Source: Pseudarcicella hirudinis (GTDB taxonomy: Bacteria > Bacteroidota > Bacteroidia > Cytophagales > Spirosomataceae). From it: a DNA stretch of 64,000 nucleotides. The stretch is taken from contig NZ_FOXH01000005.1 of the NCBI RefSeq assembly GCF_900115665.1, forward strand, positions 62,001 through 126,000, given 5' to 3'. Position 1 is the stretch's first letter. Each line of letters begins with the position of its first letter. The position numbers and the translations under genes are program-made. The notes beneath the pieces were generated by a model. The model saw only the letters and a list, made by a program, of their open reading frames with translations. It was not told where the DNA came from and searched no databases. Of the stretch, positions 1 to 8,987 are shown piece after piece.

Positions 1-597
1 AACTAGTGAGATACCCAGCTCTCTTACGGTAGCCAGGATTTCTTTTTCCACGTCTCTTGTCAAAATAGAATATTCACTTTGCAGCGCAGAAATCGGATGA
101 ACGGCATGTGCTTTACGAATTGAAGCAGGAGAAGCTTCAGACAGGCCCAGATACCTGACTTTCCCTTCTTTTACCAGTCCGGCCATAGCACCAACCATAT
201 CTTCAACCGGAACATTCGGATCAATCCGGTGAGCGTAATACAAATCAATTGTGTCAGTTTTCAAACGTTTTAAGCTCTTTTCTACCGCAGTTTTCATATA
301 GTCAGGAGAACCGTCAAAATAGTTGGTTCCGTTTTCTCTCCACCTGAAACCAAATTTGGTAGCAATAAAAACTTTATCCCGGTTTGGCACTAAAACATTT
401 GAAAGTAATTCTTCATTCAATCCGTTGCCGTACATATCGGCAGTATCCCAGAAATTAATACCCAAATCAAGGGCTTTATGTAAAGTTGCCATTGATTCTT
501 CATTGTCCAGACTTCCGTACGCATGACTCATTCCCATGCAGCCAAGACCAATGGCCGATAATTTTTCTTCTGAATTTCCTAAGGTTCTGTATTCCAT
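1..597 (-). CDS. Aldo/keto reductase, C-terminus cut by window edge
   Basis: NAD(P)H-dependent oxidoreductase of the aldo/keto reductase superfamily (TIM barrel, cytosolic). The ATG at 597 opens 199 residues that run off the window without a stop. The N-terminal GLGCMGMS signature is present, and the catalytic tetrad is complete: Asp51, Tyr56, Lys81 (ATKFGF) and His123 (YYAHRID). The family is usually about 325 residues, so roughly 40 percent is missing. A TAACTTTG promoter box lies at 621-628 on the same strand. It is a clear paralogue of the complete enzyme at 61066-62040. The substrate cannot be inferred. The AraC gene just upstream is on the same strand and may be linked. Confidence 0.93.
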   Translation of the reverse strand, partial: MEYRTLGNSEEKLSAIGLGCMGMSHAYGSLDNEESMATLHKALDLGINFWDTADMYGNGLNEELLSNVLVPNRDKVFIATKFGFRWRENGTNYFDGSPDYMKTAVEKSLKRLKTDTIDLYYAHRIDPNVPVEDMVGAMAGLVKEGKVRYLGLSEASPASIRKAHAVHPISALQSEYSILTRDVEKEILATVRELGISLV

Positions 598-620
598 ATT
601 TTTCTGATTATTTGATGAAG

Positions 621-628
621 CAAAGTTA
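621..628 (-). promoter_or_regulatory. Bacteroidota -7 box for the aldo/keto reductase
   Basis: TAACTTTG on the minus strand fits the TAnnTTTG consensus and lies 23 bases before the ATG. No TTG at the expected spacing is seen, so this is a half-supported promoter. Confidence 0.45.
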
Positions 629-689
629 TCGGGTATTATTAGAGAATGTCTTACAGTTTTCAAACCAAATACTATAAAAATCAAACAGG

Positions 690-1589
690 CTACCGAAATG
701 ACTTTGGGGTCAGACTGGTTTGTTTCTTGAAGAAATTATTAAAATAAGCCGGATTTTCAAATCCCAGACTGTAGGCTACTTCTGCAACATTCCAGTCGGT
801 ATGTTTCAGCAAAGCTTTTGCTTCATGTACAATTCTTTCTGCAATATGTTCTGTAGTCGTTTTTCCGGTAACTTCTTTTACCGCACGGTTCAAATGATTG
901 ACATGCACAGATAATTTCGCAGCATAGTCGGCAGCTGTTTTAAAATTCAGTACATGACCAGGTGTATCTATGGGAAATTGTCTTTCTAGCAATTCTATAA
1001 ATAAACCGGCAATTCTGGAAGAGGCATTCGCATGTCTGAAATAATTATCCGCAGGTTGCAACTTAAGGGCTTCATGAATAAGCAGATGCACATAATTACG
1101 AATCAGATCCAGTTTATAAATGTATTCAGATTCATTTTCAGCCATCATTTTACCGAAAATTTCACAGATGGAATCAACTTGCCGGTCTTCCGGAAAAAAG
1201 ACAGGATTCCCTCCTATTTTAAACAGAGTTGATTCTGAAATACTTAAAAGACGGGTATTTTCATTGACAAAATCTTCAGTAAAAAGGCAAAAATACCCTT
1301 TTTGAGATGCTGAGCGGGGTTCCCAGGAATAAGGAATAACAGGATTGGAAAAAAGTAAGGCCGGGCTGTTGATTTCTATGCCTTTATCGGCATAATAAAG
1401 TACACCGGTACCAATAATCAGGGAAATCTTATAAAAATCTCTTCTGTTATACGGCGTAGCATTTCTACCGCAGAAATCCTCCCGGCGATACACATTGAAA
1501 TGACTTTTGGTTTTGGTATCGGCAAAAACTCCGGCTTTTTCAGGAAGAGAATGCCGGAAATAAAAGTCCTGTATCGTTTCTGGTTTCAT
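690..1589 (-). CDS. AraC family transcriptional regulator
   Basis: One-component DNA-binding regulator of 299 residues. The N-terminal half looks like a cupin-type sensing region. The C-terminal ~100 residues carry the paired helix-turn-helix of AraC/XylS, ending in the typical second-helix pattern ([20 protein letters not shown], then LTPKSFR). The ATG at 1589 is preceded by TAATTTTG with only four bases between, suggesting a leaderless transcript. It lies upstream of the aldo/keto reductase on the same strand, a common regulator-target arrangement. The inducer is unknown. Confidence 0.93.
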   Translation of the reverse strand: MKPETIQDFYFRHSLPEKAGVFADTKTKSHFNVYRREDFCGRNATPYNRRDFYKISLIIGTGVLYYADKGIEINSPALLFSNPVIPYSWEPRSASQKGYFCLFTEDFVNENTRLLSISESTLFKIGGNPVFFPEDRQVDSICEIFGKMMAENESEYIYKLDLIRNYVHLLIHEALKLQPADNYFRHANASSRIAGLFIELLERQFPIDTPGHVLNFKTAADYAAKLSVHVNHLNRAVKEVTGKTTTEHIAERIVHEAKALLKHTDWNVAEVAYSLGFENPAYFNNFFKKQTSLTPKSFR

Positions 1590-1593
1590 AAAA

Positions 1594-1601
1594 CAAAATT
1601 A
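1594..1601 (-). promoter_or_regulatory. -7 box four bases before the AraC start codon
   Basis: TAATTTTG on the minus strand, followed by TTTT and the ATG. In Bacteroidota transcription starts a few bases after this element, so the message would begin at or next to the start codon. No convincing -33 TTG is seen. Confidence 0.5.
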
Positions 1602-1640
1602 TGAAATTCAAACAATTCCAAAAAGAACCAGGTTTATTAT

Positions 1641-1976
1641 TTATTTCAGTACCACTTTCAGGCTATCAAGTTCTTTACGGGAAACTGAAGGAGGGATCAG
1701 CCCTTTCCGGATCTTTTGCTTCACCAGCTTTCCTACTGCTTTAGCATCTCTCCGAGATTTAAAACCATTCAACCCGGTTACAACTGGAATGTGAGGCTGA
1801 TGAACTTTCATTTTTCCGTTTACATAAACATCATAACCCCATCCGGTTTCGGTTTTAATAATTTTCACCAGAATTTCAGGAGAACCGGAAAGGGCACTGA
1901 GTTTAGAAAAAGCTGAATAGTGAGCAGTTATTAATAGCACTGAAAATACCATTGATTTCATGAAGCTTCTTTTCAT
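1641..1976 (-). CDS. DUF4907 family secreted protein
   Basis: Small exported protein of 111 residues from the ATG at 1976. A hydrophobic signal peptide (MKRSFMKSMVFSVLL onward) precedes a domain rich in Gly and Lys (TGWGYDVYVNGK, then GFKSRRDAKAVGKLVKQKI) that I recognise as DUF4907. A longer reading from a GTG at 2024 is unlikely because that codon lies in the hairpin at 1995-2039. DUF4907 often accompanies or is fused to Kelch proteins in this phylum, which fits the Kelch lipoprotein gene just upstream. Function is unknown. A periplasmic or surface partner of the Kelch protein is an inference. Confidence 0.75.
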   Translation of the reverse strand: MKRSFMKSMVFSVLLITAHYSAFSKLSALSGSPEILVKIIKTETGWGYDVYVNGKMKVHQPHIPVVTGLNGFKSRRDAKAVGKLVKQKIRKGLIPPSVSRKELDSLKVVLK

Positions 1977-1994
1977 ACGCAGTACTATTTTAAA

Positions 1995-2039
1995 AGATAT
2001 TACACGGAAATCCTCTGCAAACACTTCCGTGTAATATCT
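1995..2039 (-). terminator. Hairpin after the Kelch lipoprotein gene
   Basis: A perfect 15-base inverted repeat (AGATATTACACGGAA and its complement) has a 15-base loop and starts 13 bases after the Kelch stop. The following T run is weak (TTTAAAAT), so it may attenuate rather than fully stop transcription into the DUF4907 gene. Confidence 0.6.
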
Positions 2040-2051
2040 GTCATTGATAAA

Positions 2052-3650
2052 TTAAGGGTTATAAATATACCAGTCTTTGCGGATTCCGCTGCTTAAGCCT
2101 GTTCCCAGATAGATTTTCCTGTTCAGTACAAATCCGGCAGCAACAGCTCTTCCTTCAGAAAAATCCGCTTTTTTAGTCCAGGTTGCTTTCGACATATCGT
2201 ATTCATAAAAATCACTGAGGAACTCTCCGGTACTTTTCAGACCCATCCCTACATATCCTTTTCCTTCAATTCCCAAACCAATAGCACCCGTTCTTGCTCC
2301 CCCCGGGAAATTACTTTCCTGATTCCAGCCTGCTCTGGAAGCAGGATCAAATGACCATACATCTCCCAATACATTATTGCCATCATACCCTCCGACAATC
2401 AGACCTTTATTATCAATTGTCAAAGCAGCAGGATTCTTACGGGCAGTTCCCGGCAGGCTCCTCTCCTGTACCCATGTGTCTGTACCGGTGTCGTAAGACC
2501 AGCATTCTTTTCCGTCGGTGCCATTTCCTCCTACTGTGTAAACCTTATTGCCTATTCCGAAATATCCCGACTCTGCAATCCCGCCATTACCTCTTCTTAT
2601 CGGATTCTTTTGCGCCCAGACATTGCTCAAAGGGTTATACTCATACATAGAAGGTGTCCGGGTTTCAGTTTTGCTGGTATAACCCAAACCAACATATCCT
2701 TTGAAATTAGCCGCATAAGCAATTCCATAACACATGGTTCCTCCGGCATAATCTGCCTTTTGTGTCCAGACATCATTATCAGGATTGTATTCCCATAAAT
2801 CCTTGAAAATAGTGCTATAACCAGTGGTTGTACCTAAACCTACATAACCTTTTGTCCCGATCGAGAAAGCAATTGCTCCGAATCTGGCAGAGCCCCCGAA
2901 ATCAGTCAGTTTTTTCCAGAAATTAATCAGGACAGGAAGCGGGGAGGTTTTAAAACTAAGCGTATTCCCATAAGTTGTTACACCGTTTGAGATGAAATAT
3001 GCCCTGAAATTATAGGTAGTATTAGCAGTAAGATTTGTAGCATCAACGCTGAATGCAGCAGGAAAAGAGGCAGGACTCCCCGATATGGTTCCTTTCGGGT
3101 CGGAAGTTACAGGGTTGGGGTTAGAAGAAGACCAGCAGATGCCGTATTCCGAAATATTATATGTCCCTTTACTCTTAATCGTTGCCTGAAGTTTTGCGGT
3201 GAAAATAGTAACACCAGTTGATCCGTCTGTACTGAGTGTTCCCTGTACAAGATCCGAGGTCTTAAAACTTACTGAAGAACTGTAAACCGGCCCGGAAGCA
3301 ATAACAGCATAAGCCCGGACATTATAAGTCGTCCCGGTTTTAAGACTTTGAATCTGATCAGAAATAGTAACAGGTGTAGGAGTACCCTGACTCACAGCTC
3401 CGTGTGAAACCTTTGCATCACTCAGCGTCGGAGCAGCATTGCTTTCAGAATAAACAAAACCGTAATCAGAAATATCCTGATTTCCTGAGTTGGAAATCTG
3501 TCCGTTAAAGCGTGCAGAATTGATTGTTAATTCCGAAACTGCTGCAATTTCCACAGTTGGCGGAACAGGTGTAACCTCTTTTGTTTTACTACAGGACTGA
3601 ATCCATATAAATCCAGCCATAATAAGTAATAGGATTAGTTTCTTTTTCAT
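2052..3650 (-). CDS. Kelch-repeat lipoprotein with two N-terminal Ig/FN3-like domains
   Basis: Predicted outer-membrane lipoprotein of 532 residues. The N-terminus is a lipobox signal (hydrophobic stretch, then QSCSK with the acylated Cys at about residue 20). Residues ~35-235 hold two similar Ig/FN3-like modules with the Bacteroidota pattern GFVYSESN...T and YNVRAYAV. Residues ~240-530 form a beta-propeller of repeats with GYVGLG, YEYNP and W motifs, a Kelch/galactose-oxidase type fold. No catalytic Cys-Tyr pair typical of true galactose oxidase is recognisable. A binding or adhesion role at the cell surface is inferred. It shares strand and hairpin-separated context with the DUF4907 gene. 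Confidence 0.85.
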   Translation of the reverse strand: MKKKLILLLIMAGFIWIQSCSKTKEVTPVPPTVEIAAVSELTINSARFNGQISNSGNQDISDYGFVYSESNAAPTLSDAKVSHGAVSQGTPTPVTISDQIQSLKTGTTYNVRAYAVIASGPVYSSSVSFKTSDLVQGTLSTDGSTGVTIFTAKLQATIKSKGTYNISEYGICWSSSNPNPVTSDPKGTISGSPASFPAAFSVDATNLTANTTYNFRAYFISNGVTTYGNTLSFKTSPLPVLINFWKKLTDFGGSARFGAIAFSIGTKGYVGLGTTTGYSTIFKDLWEYNPDNDVWTQKADYAGGTMCYGIAYAANFKGYVGLGYTSKTETRTPSMYEYNPLSNVWAQKNPIRRGNGGIAESGYFGIGNKVYTVGGNGTDGKECWSYDTGTDTWVQERSLPGTARKNPAALTIDNKGLIVGGYDGNNVLGDVWSFDPASRAGWNQESNFPGGARTGAIGLGIEGKGYVGMGLKSTGEFLSDFYEYDMSKATWTKKADFSEGRAVAAGFVLNRKIYLGTGLSSGIRKDWYIYNP

Positions 3651-3884
3651 AGGTCAGGGAAGCGATTCAGCCTCCGTTTAGGGGAAATAATTTTAGAATT
3701 CATCATTTCAGACAATCCAAAACTATTATTTACAGAGATATGCCCTGTGATGAAACCGACGAAAGGCCATCAGAAATCGGTGAAAGGAGAATGCACAAAC
3801 CTGTGCTTTACAAAATCCTGTAACAGAGCAGATTATCATTTTTTATTTTCCGGTGCTGTATTTCAATCCACTTCTTAATTTTCT

Positions 3885-3892
3885 TAGTTTTG
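3885..3892 (+). promoter_or_regulatory. -7 box for the TMEM175-like channel gene
   Basis: TAGTTTTG fits TAnnTTTG and lies 40 bases before the ATG at 3933, in the divergent gap from the Kelch gene. No clear TTG is seen at -33. Confidence 0.45.
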
Positions 3893-3932
3893 TCAAAACA
3901 ATCGTCAATTTCAATCTATATCAATTACATCA

Positions 3933-4520
3933 ATGGGAAAAGGTCGCCTAGAGGCATTCAGCGATGGTGTCTTAGCTATTATTTTAACAATTATGGTACT
4001 GGAAATGAAAGTTCCTCATGGTAACAGCCTGAGTTCTATCATTCCGGTCATTCCGGTTTTTATGAGTTATGTACTCAGTTTTGTTTACATCGGTATTTAC
4101 TGGAATAATCATCATCACATGATGCATGCTGTGCAGTCCGTTAACGGAGCAGTTTTATGGGCAAATCTTCATTTACTTTTCTGGCTGTCTTTGATTCCGT
4201 TTGTAACCGGATGGATGGGCGAAAATCATTTTGCCAAAACACCCGTCATGTTTTATGGAATTGTGCTCATAATGAATGCGATAGCCTATACTATTTTATC
4301 GAAGTTATTGATAAAACATGCCGGGAAGAACTCCGCTCTCAGTCAGGCAGTGGGAAAGGGCTGGAAGGGAATTTTATCTTTATGCTGCTATTTCACAGGC
4401 GTTTTCATTTCTTTTTTCAATTCTCAGATTAGCATCTGTATCTACACCCTCGTAGCTGTAATCTGGTTCATCCCGGATTCGAGGATTGAGAAAAAAATTG
4501 CCGGGAAAGAAACAAAATGA
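3933..4520 (+). CDS. TMEM175 family (DUF1211) membrane channel
   Basis: Integral membrane protein of 195 residues. It begins with the hallmark of bacterial TMEM175 potassium channels, an FSDGVLAI helix at residues 9-16, followed by about five further hydrophobic helices and an HHHMMH segment near residue 65. Bacterial members have one six-helix repeat and assemble as tetramers, and the length here fits. Likely role: potassium leak conductance in the inner membrane (family knowledge). It stands alone, divergent from the Kelch gene and convergent with the RND operon, with a shared terminator at 4553-4592. Confidence 0.88.
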   Translation: MGKGRLEAFSDGVLAIILTIMVLEMKVPHGNSLSSIIPVIPVFMSYVLSFVYIGIYWNNHHHMMHAVQSVNGAVLWANLHLLFWLSLIPFVTGWMGENHFAKTPVMFYGIVLIMNAIAYTILSKLLIKHAGKNSALSQAVGKGWKGILSLCCYFTGVFISFFNSQISICIYTLVAVIWFIPDSRIEKKIAGKETK

Positions 4521-4552
4521 TGCTTTCTTCTATATCAGGAAAGGCTATCAGA

Positions 4553-4592
4553 CAAAAAGCGGATAAGGTCATAAAACCCTATCCGCTTTTTG
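4553..4592. terminator. Bidirectional intrinsic terminator
   Basis: CAAAAAGCGGATAAGGT pairs with ACCCTATCCGCTTTTTG with one mismatch and a six-base loop. A/T runs on both sides serve the TMEM175 gene on plus and the RND transporter gene on minus. Confidence 0.85.
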
Positions 4593-4615
4593 CTTATAAA
4601 AGGCATTTTCAGAAT

Positions 4616-7600
4616 CTAAGCACCTTCCAGAGCTTCTTTTGCTTTCTTAAGCTTTCTTCTGTAAGCTATTTTTTCAATTACTACAAAAAGCACCGGCACT
4701 ACAAATATAGCCAGTGAAGTTGCTGCAAGCATACCACCGAATACCGTCCAGCCAATTGTTTTCCGTGATTCTGCAGCAGCACCTGAAGCAAAAGCCAACG
4801 GCAATACTCCAAGAATAAATGCAAGAGATGTCATAATAATTGGTCTCAGACGAAGCTGGACTGCTTCCAGCGTTGCCTGTATTAAATCCATTCCTTTATC
4901 AACACGCTCTTTGGCAAATTCTACAATCAGAATGGCATTTTTGGCAGCCAGACCAATCAGGGTAATTAAACCAATCTGGGCATAAATATTGTTAGACAAG
5001 TTTGGTAATAAGGTCAGCGTCAGGATTGAGCCAAATGCTCCGATAGGAACAGCGAACAATACTGAGAACGGAATCGACCAGCTTTCATACAATGCAGCGA
5101 GGAAGAGGAATACAAAGACAATTGAAATCGCAAAAATAGTTATGGTACTATCTCCTGCTTTAATCTCTTCACTACTCATTCCGGAGAATTCATATCCATA
5201 ACCGGTTGGCAAAGTGGTAGCTGCCACTTCTTTCAAAGCATTAATCGCCTGACCGGAACTGAAGCCCGGTTTCGGAACTCCGTTGATTTCTATCGAACGG
5301 TAAACGTTATAGTGAGAAATCAGGGCTGGGTTTTCCACTACCTTACTTGTTACCAGGGATTTCAGCGGAATCATATTCCCGGCGCTGTTGCGAACATAGA
5401 ATTTCTCAATTTTATCCAGAGAAGTACGGAAACTACTGTCAGCCTGAACCATTACACGGAAATTTCTTCCGTAAAGCGTAAAGTCATTCACATAAGAACT
5501 ACCTAATAAAGTAGAAAGTGTTCCGAAAACATCAGAAATCTGAACGCCCTGTTTTTTCGCCTGATCTCTGTTAACATCAATCTGATAACTTGGAGTACGG
5601 GTGCTAAAGAATGTATAAGCCATTCCTATTTCCGGGCGCTGGTTTACAGCACCAAGGAATTTGCGTGCCACCTTTTCAAATTGCTGAATATTATCTGTAC
5701 TGGTGGTCTGCTGTAATTCGAATGTAAAACCTGCCGTCTGACCCAAACCCGGAATTGCAGGAGGAGCAATTGCCAGGATCCTTGCTTCCTTGATATCTGA
5801 AGTACTTTTCTGGATCTGGGCAATTACACTCTGTACATGGTGTTCTTTACCTTTACGGTCATCCCATGGTTTTAAGTTAACGAAAAAAGTACCTACGTTT
5901 ACTTTGTTTGAAAAACTTACTACGTTCAATCCGGCAATACCACCAACCACTCTCACTTCAGGAATTGCTTCGATACGCTTCATGATTGTCTTAAACAATG
6001 CAACGTTTCTGCTGGTTGAAGTAGCTTCAGGCATTTCGTAAGTTACATATAAACGGCCTTCATCTTCTGTAGGGATAAATCCGGTAGGCTTAGCTTTGAA
6101 CAGGAAGAAAAGTCCTACGAACAGACAAACCATCATCACAAGTACTAATGGAGTTGCTTTAATCCATTTTGCTACACCTCTGGTATAAGCATGAGAGATT
6201 TTCTCGAATCTTTCGTTAAAAGCATCAAAGAATTTCTCCAGCAGATTTTTACGGGCATCTTTTGCTTTCGAAGGTTTCAGCAAAATTGTACACAAAGCCG
6301 GTGTTAATGAAAGTGCCACAAATGCTGACAAAATCACTGAAACTGCAATAGTTATCGCAAATTGCTGATACAAACGACCTACAATACCCGGTACAAAACT
6401 TACCGGAACAAATACCGCTGCAAGAATCAGGGCAATGGCAATTACCGGGCCTGAAATCTCTTTCATCGCCTTAATTGTAGCATCTTTCGGAGAAAGGTTA
6501 TGTTCATCCATATTATGCTGAACAGCCTCCACTACCACAATCGCATCATCCACTACAATACCAATTGCTAATACAAAGGCAAAGAGTGTCAAGGTATTAA
6601 TGGTAAAACCGAACGGAATAAACAGAATAAACGTACCTATCAAAGATACCGGAATCGCAAGAATCGGAATCAAAGTTGCCCGCCAGTTCTGTAAGAACAG
6701 GAATACTACTAAAATTACGAGTATCAAAGCCTCCACCAATGTATGAACTACCTCATTGATAGACACTTTCACTACTGTAGCTGATTCCAAAGGCACAGAA
6801 TAGTCAATGTCTTTCGGAAAATTCTTTCTCATTTGGGCTAAAGCCTTATTTACACCATCATAGGTATCAAGTGCATTAGCACCCGGAGCGAGGTAAAGCA
6901 ATACAAATGCCGCAGGCTTTCCTGATACAAAGGCATTTACGCCATAGTCAAACTTACCAAGTTCAACCCTTGCCACATCTTTCAGGTAAACGATGCTTCC
7001 ATTGTTTGGAGAAGAGCGGATAATAATGTCTTCAAACTGCTGCTTTGTATTCAAACGGCTGTTTGTCAGCACACTGTATTCAAAAGCCTGCGCAGAAGGC
7101 TGTGGGTTTCCCCCGACTGTACCTGCTGCAATCTGAAGGTTTTGTTCTGCCAGCGCTGCCGAAACATCGCTTGGGTTCATTTTCAACGCCGCCAGTTTCT
7201 CAGGATTCAACCAGATTCTCATCCCGAAATCATCCCCTCTTGTAACAATATCCCCAACTCCTTTTACCCTTTGCAAGGCATCTTTCAGGTAAATATTGGC
7301 ATAGTTACCGATAAACTTAGAATCGTGCGTTCCGTTTGGCGAGTAAATGGCAAGAGCCATCATAATACTCGGTGTTCTCTTTCTTACTGTCAGACCCAAA
7401 CGTTTTACAACATCCGGTAAAGTAGGCTGAGCTACACTCACCCGGTTCTGCACATCAAGTGCTGCAATATCTACATTTGTTCCGACATCAAAAGATACGT
7501 TGATACTACTCTGACCGCTACTGGTACTGTTACTCGACATATAGGTCATTCCGGGAGTACCGTTAACCTGGGTTTCAATGGCCGTTGTAGTAGTCTGCTC

Positions 7601-7774
7601 AACGGTTTGGGCATCAGCCCCGGTAAAAATACCGGAAATAGTAACGGTTGGAGGTGTAATATCCGGATATTGTGAAACGGGTAAAGTGGTAAGGGCAATT
7701 ATACCTACCAAAACAATTACGACGGAGGTAACGATTGCCGTTATCGGTCTTTTTATAAAAACATCTGCTATCAT
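4616..7774 (-). CDS. RND efflux pump inner-membrane transporter (AcrB/MexB type, HAE1)
   Basis: Proton-driven multidrug exporter of 1052 residues, the normal length for AcrB homologues. It has the N-terminal helix (MIADVFIKRPITAIV), the large porter loop after TM1, the TM4 proton-relay segment (FAVLAIGIVVDDAIVVVEAV, with the paired Asp), a second porter loop and a C-terminal TM bundle including GLAAKNAILIVEFAKE. It is the last gene of a three-gene minus-strand operon, 50 bases after the adaptor gene. With the adaptor and TolC-like channel it should form a complete tripartite envelope pump. Substrates cannot be read from the sequence, and no regulator gene adjoins the operon. Confidence 0.97.
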   Translation of the reverse strand: MIADVFIKRPITAIVTSVVIVLVGIIALTTLPVSQYPDITPPTVTISGIFTGADAQTVEQTTTTAIETQVNGTPGMTYMSSNSTSSGQSSINVSFDVGTNVDIAALDVQNRVSVAQPTLPDVVKRLGLTVRKRTPSIMMALAIYSPNGTHDSKFIGNYANIYLKDALQRVKGVGDIVTRGDDFGMRIWLNPEKLAALKMNPSDVSAALAEQNLQIAAGTVGGNPQPSAQAFEYSVLTNSRLNTKQQFEDIIIRSSPNNGSIVYLKDVARVELGKFDYGVNAFVSGKPAAFVLLYLAPGANALDTYDGVNKALAQMRKNFPKDIDYSVPLESATVVKVSINEVVHTLVEALILVILVVFLFLQNWRATLIPILAIPVSLIGTFILFIPFGFTINTLTLFAFVLAIGIVVDDAIVVVEAVQHNMDEHNLSPKDATIKAMKEISGPVIAIALILAAVFVPVSFVPGIVGRLYQQFAITIAVSVILSAFVALSLTPALCTILLKPSKAKDARKNLLEKFFDAFNERFEKISHAYTRGVAKWIKATPLVLVMMVCLFVGLFFLFKAKPTGFIPTEDEGRLYVTYEMPEATSTSRNVALFKTIMKRIEAIPEVRVVGGIAGLNVVSFSNKVNVGTFFVNLKPWDDRKGKEHHVQSVIAQIQKSTSDIKEARILAIAPPAIPGLGQTAGFTFELQQTTSTDNIQQFEKVARKFLGAVNQRPEIGMAYTFFSTRTPSYQIDVNRDQAKKQGVQISDVFGTLSTLLGSSYVNDFTLYGRNFRVMVQADSSFRTSLDKIEKFYVRNSAGNMIPLKSLVTSKVVENPALISHYNVYRSIEINGVPKPGFSSGQAINALKEVAATTLPTGYGYEFSGMSSEEIKAGDSTITIFAISIVFVFLFLAALYESWSIPFSVLFAVPIGAFGSILTLTLLPNLSNNIYAQIGLITLIGLAAKNAILIVEFAKERVDKGMDLIQATLEAVQLRLRPIIMTSLAFILGVLPLAFASGAAAESRKTIGWTVFGGMLAATSLAIFVVPVLFVVIEKIAYRRKLKKAKEALEGA

Positions 7775-7824
7775 TTTGATCTATCTTATAATAATTTTAA
7801 AACCTTAGAGAATTCAGGAAATAT

Positions 7825-8967
7825 CTATTTTTTAGGAGCGGCAGACGCTGCTGCAGCCGGATCAGCAGTTGTAATAACTGATCCTTCTCTCAGGTTCTGG
7901 ATTCCTTCCACCACAATCTTCTCTCCTCCTTTTAATCCGTTTTTCACAATAATATTAGTTCCGATTGCTGTACCCAATGAAACCCTGCGCTGGCTTACCT
8001 TGCTGCTATCACCCGGCACATATACAAAGTATTCTCCCAATTGCTCAGAAACTGCTTTGTAAGGAATTACAATCGCCTGGCTTGATGAGTTGAGAACTCT
8101 CACCGTTCCGGTCATTCCTGATCTCAATAAATTCTTTGGATTCGGGAATACCAAACGGGTTTTAATAGTTCCGGTTTGCGGATCAACGGCTCTGTCTAGC
8201 AGGACAATTTTCCCGTTATGAGGGTAAACTTCATTACCAAACGCAAGTGTAAAGGTAGAATCATTCAAACTACGGCCTTTCTGCAATAAACTGGCAAAAT
8301 GATAAATTTCTTTTTGATCTACATTAAAATCAACCGCTAATTGGTTATCGGTTGAAACTGTATTTAAAACCGTCTGACCAGCTGTTACTGCGGCACCTTT
8401 TTTAACCGCAGAAATGCCGATTGTTCCGTCAAACGGAGCAAATACTTTAGTATAACGGACATTAGTCTGCACGCCTCTGATTGAGGCATTGGCTGCCTCA
8501 ACCTGTTTTTTAGCCACTTCAAGTGCTGCATCTGCATTATCAACCAATTGTTTGGCAACGGCATCATTTTTTTCAAGCTCATGGAAACGGTTAGCGTCTT
8601 TCTGCGCTTTCACCAGATTTGCTTCCTGAACCTTAAGATTGGCTACAGCCTGGTCATAATTTGCTTCATAAAGCTGTGTATCAATTGAATAAAGCAATTG
8701 TCCTTTACGTACTCTTGCTCCGTCGCTGAAATGAACGCCGGTTACAAATCCGCTTACCTGCGGACGAAGTTCTACAACATCCAAAGCCGTTACTGTGGCC
8801 GGGTATTCATCCTGATATGAAGCATCAGCTGTTTTTACCTCTTCAAGTGTTACCGGAACAGCCTGAGGACCCTGCGGCATTTGCTGCTGTGGCTTCTTGT
8901 CTGCACAGGAAGCTAAAAGGAAAAGAGAACTTACTATAGTATATTGTTTCAGTGTATTGAAAAACAT
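7825..8967 (-). CDS. RND efflux periplasmic adaptor (membrane fusion protein, AcrA type)
   Basis: Lipoprotein adaptor of 380 residues linking the RND transporter to the outer-membrane channel. A lipobox (LLASCADK, Cys ~21) follows the signal helix. The order is typical: barrel-hybrid start (VELRPQVSGFV), split lipoyl domain around an alpha-helical hairpin with coiled-coil character (residues ~100-170), second lipoyl half (TKVFAPFDGTIG) and beta-barrel (VDPQTGTIKTRLVFPNP). It ends in an Ala/Pro-rich tail. The gene starts 20 bases after the TolC-like gene stop. Confidence 0.96.
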   Translation of the reverse strand: MFFNTLKQYTIVSSLFLLASCADKKPQQQMPQGPQAVPVTLEEVKTADASYQDEYPATVTALDVVELRPQVSGFVTGVHFSDGARVRKGQLLYSIDTQLYEANYDQAVANLKVQEANLVKAQKDANRFHELEKNDAVAKQLVDNADAALEVAKKQVEAANASIRGVQTNVRYTKVFAPFDGTIGISAVKKGAAVTAGQTVLNTVSTDNQLAVDFNVDQKEIYHFASLLQKGRSLNDSTFTLAFGNEVYPHNGKIVLLDRAVDPQTGTIKTRLVFPNPKNLLRSGMTGTVRVLNSSSQAIVIPYKAVSEQLGEYFVYVPGDSSKVSQRRVSLGTAIGTNIIVKNGLKGGEKIVVEGIQNLREGSVITTADPAAAASAAPKK

Positions 8968-8987
8968 AATGATCTGGATGGTTTCTG

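Noticed and set aside
2294-2650. 118-residue plus-strand frame within the Kelch gene
   Set aside because: Antisense shadow with Cys/His-rich random composition.
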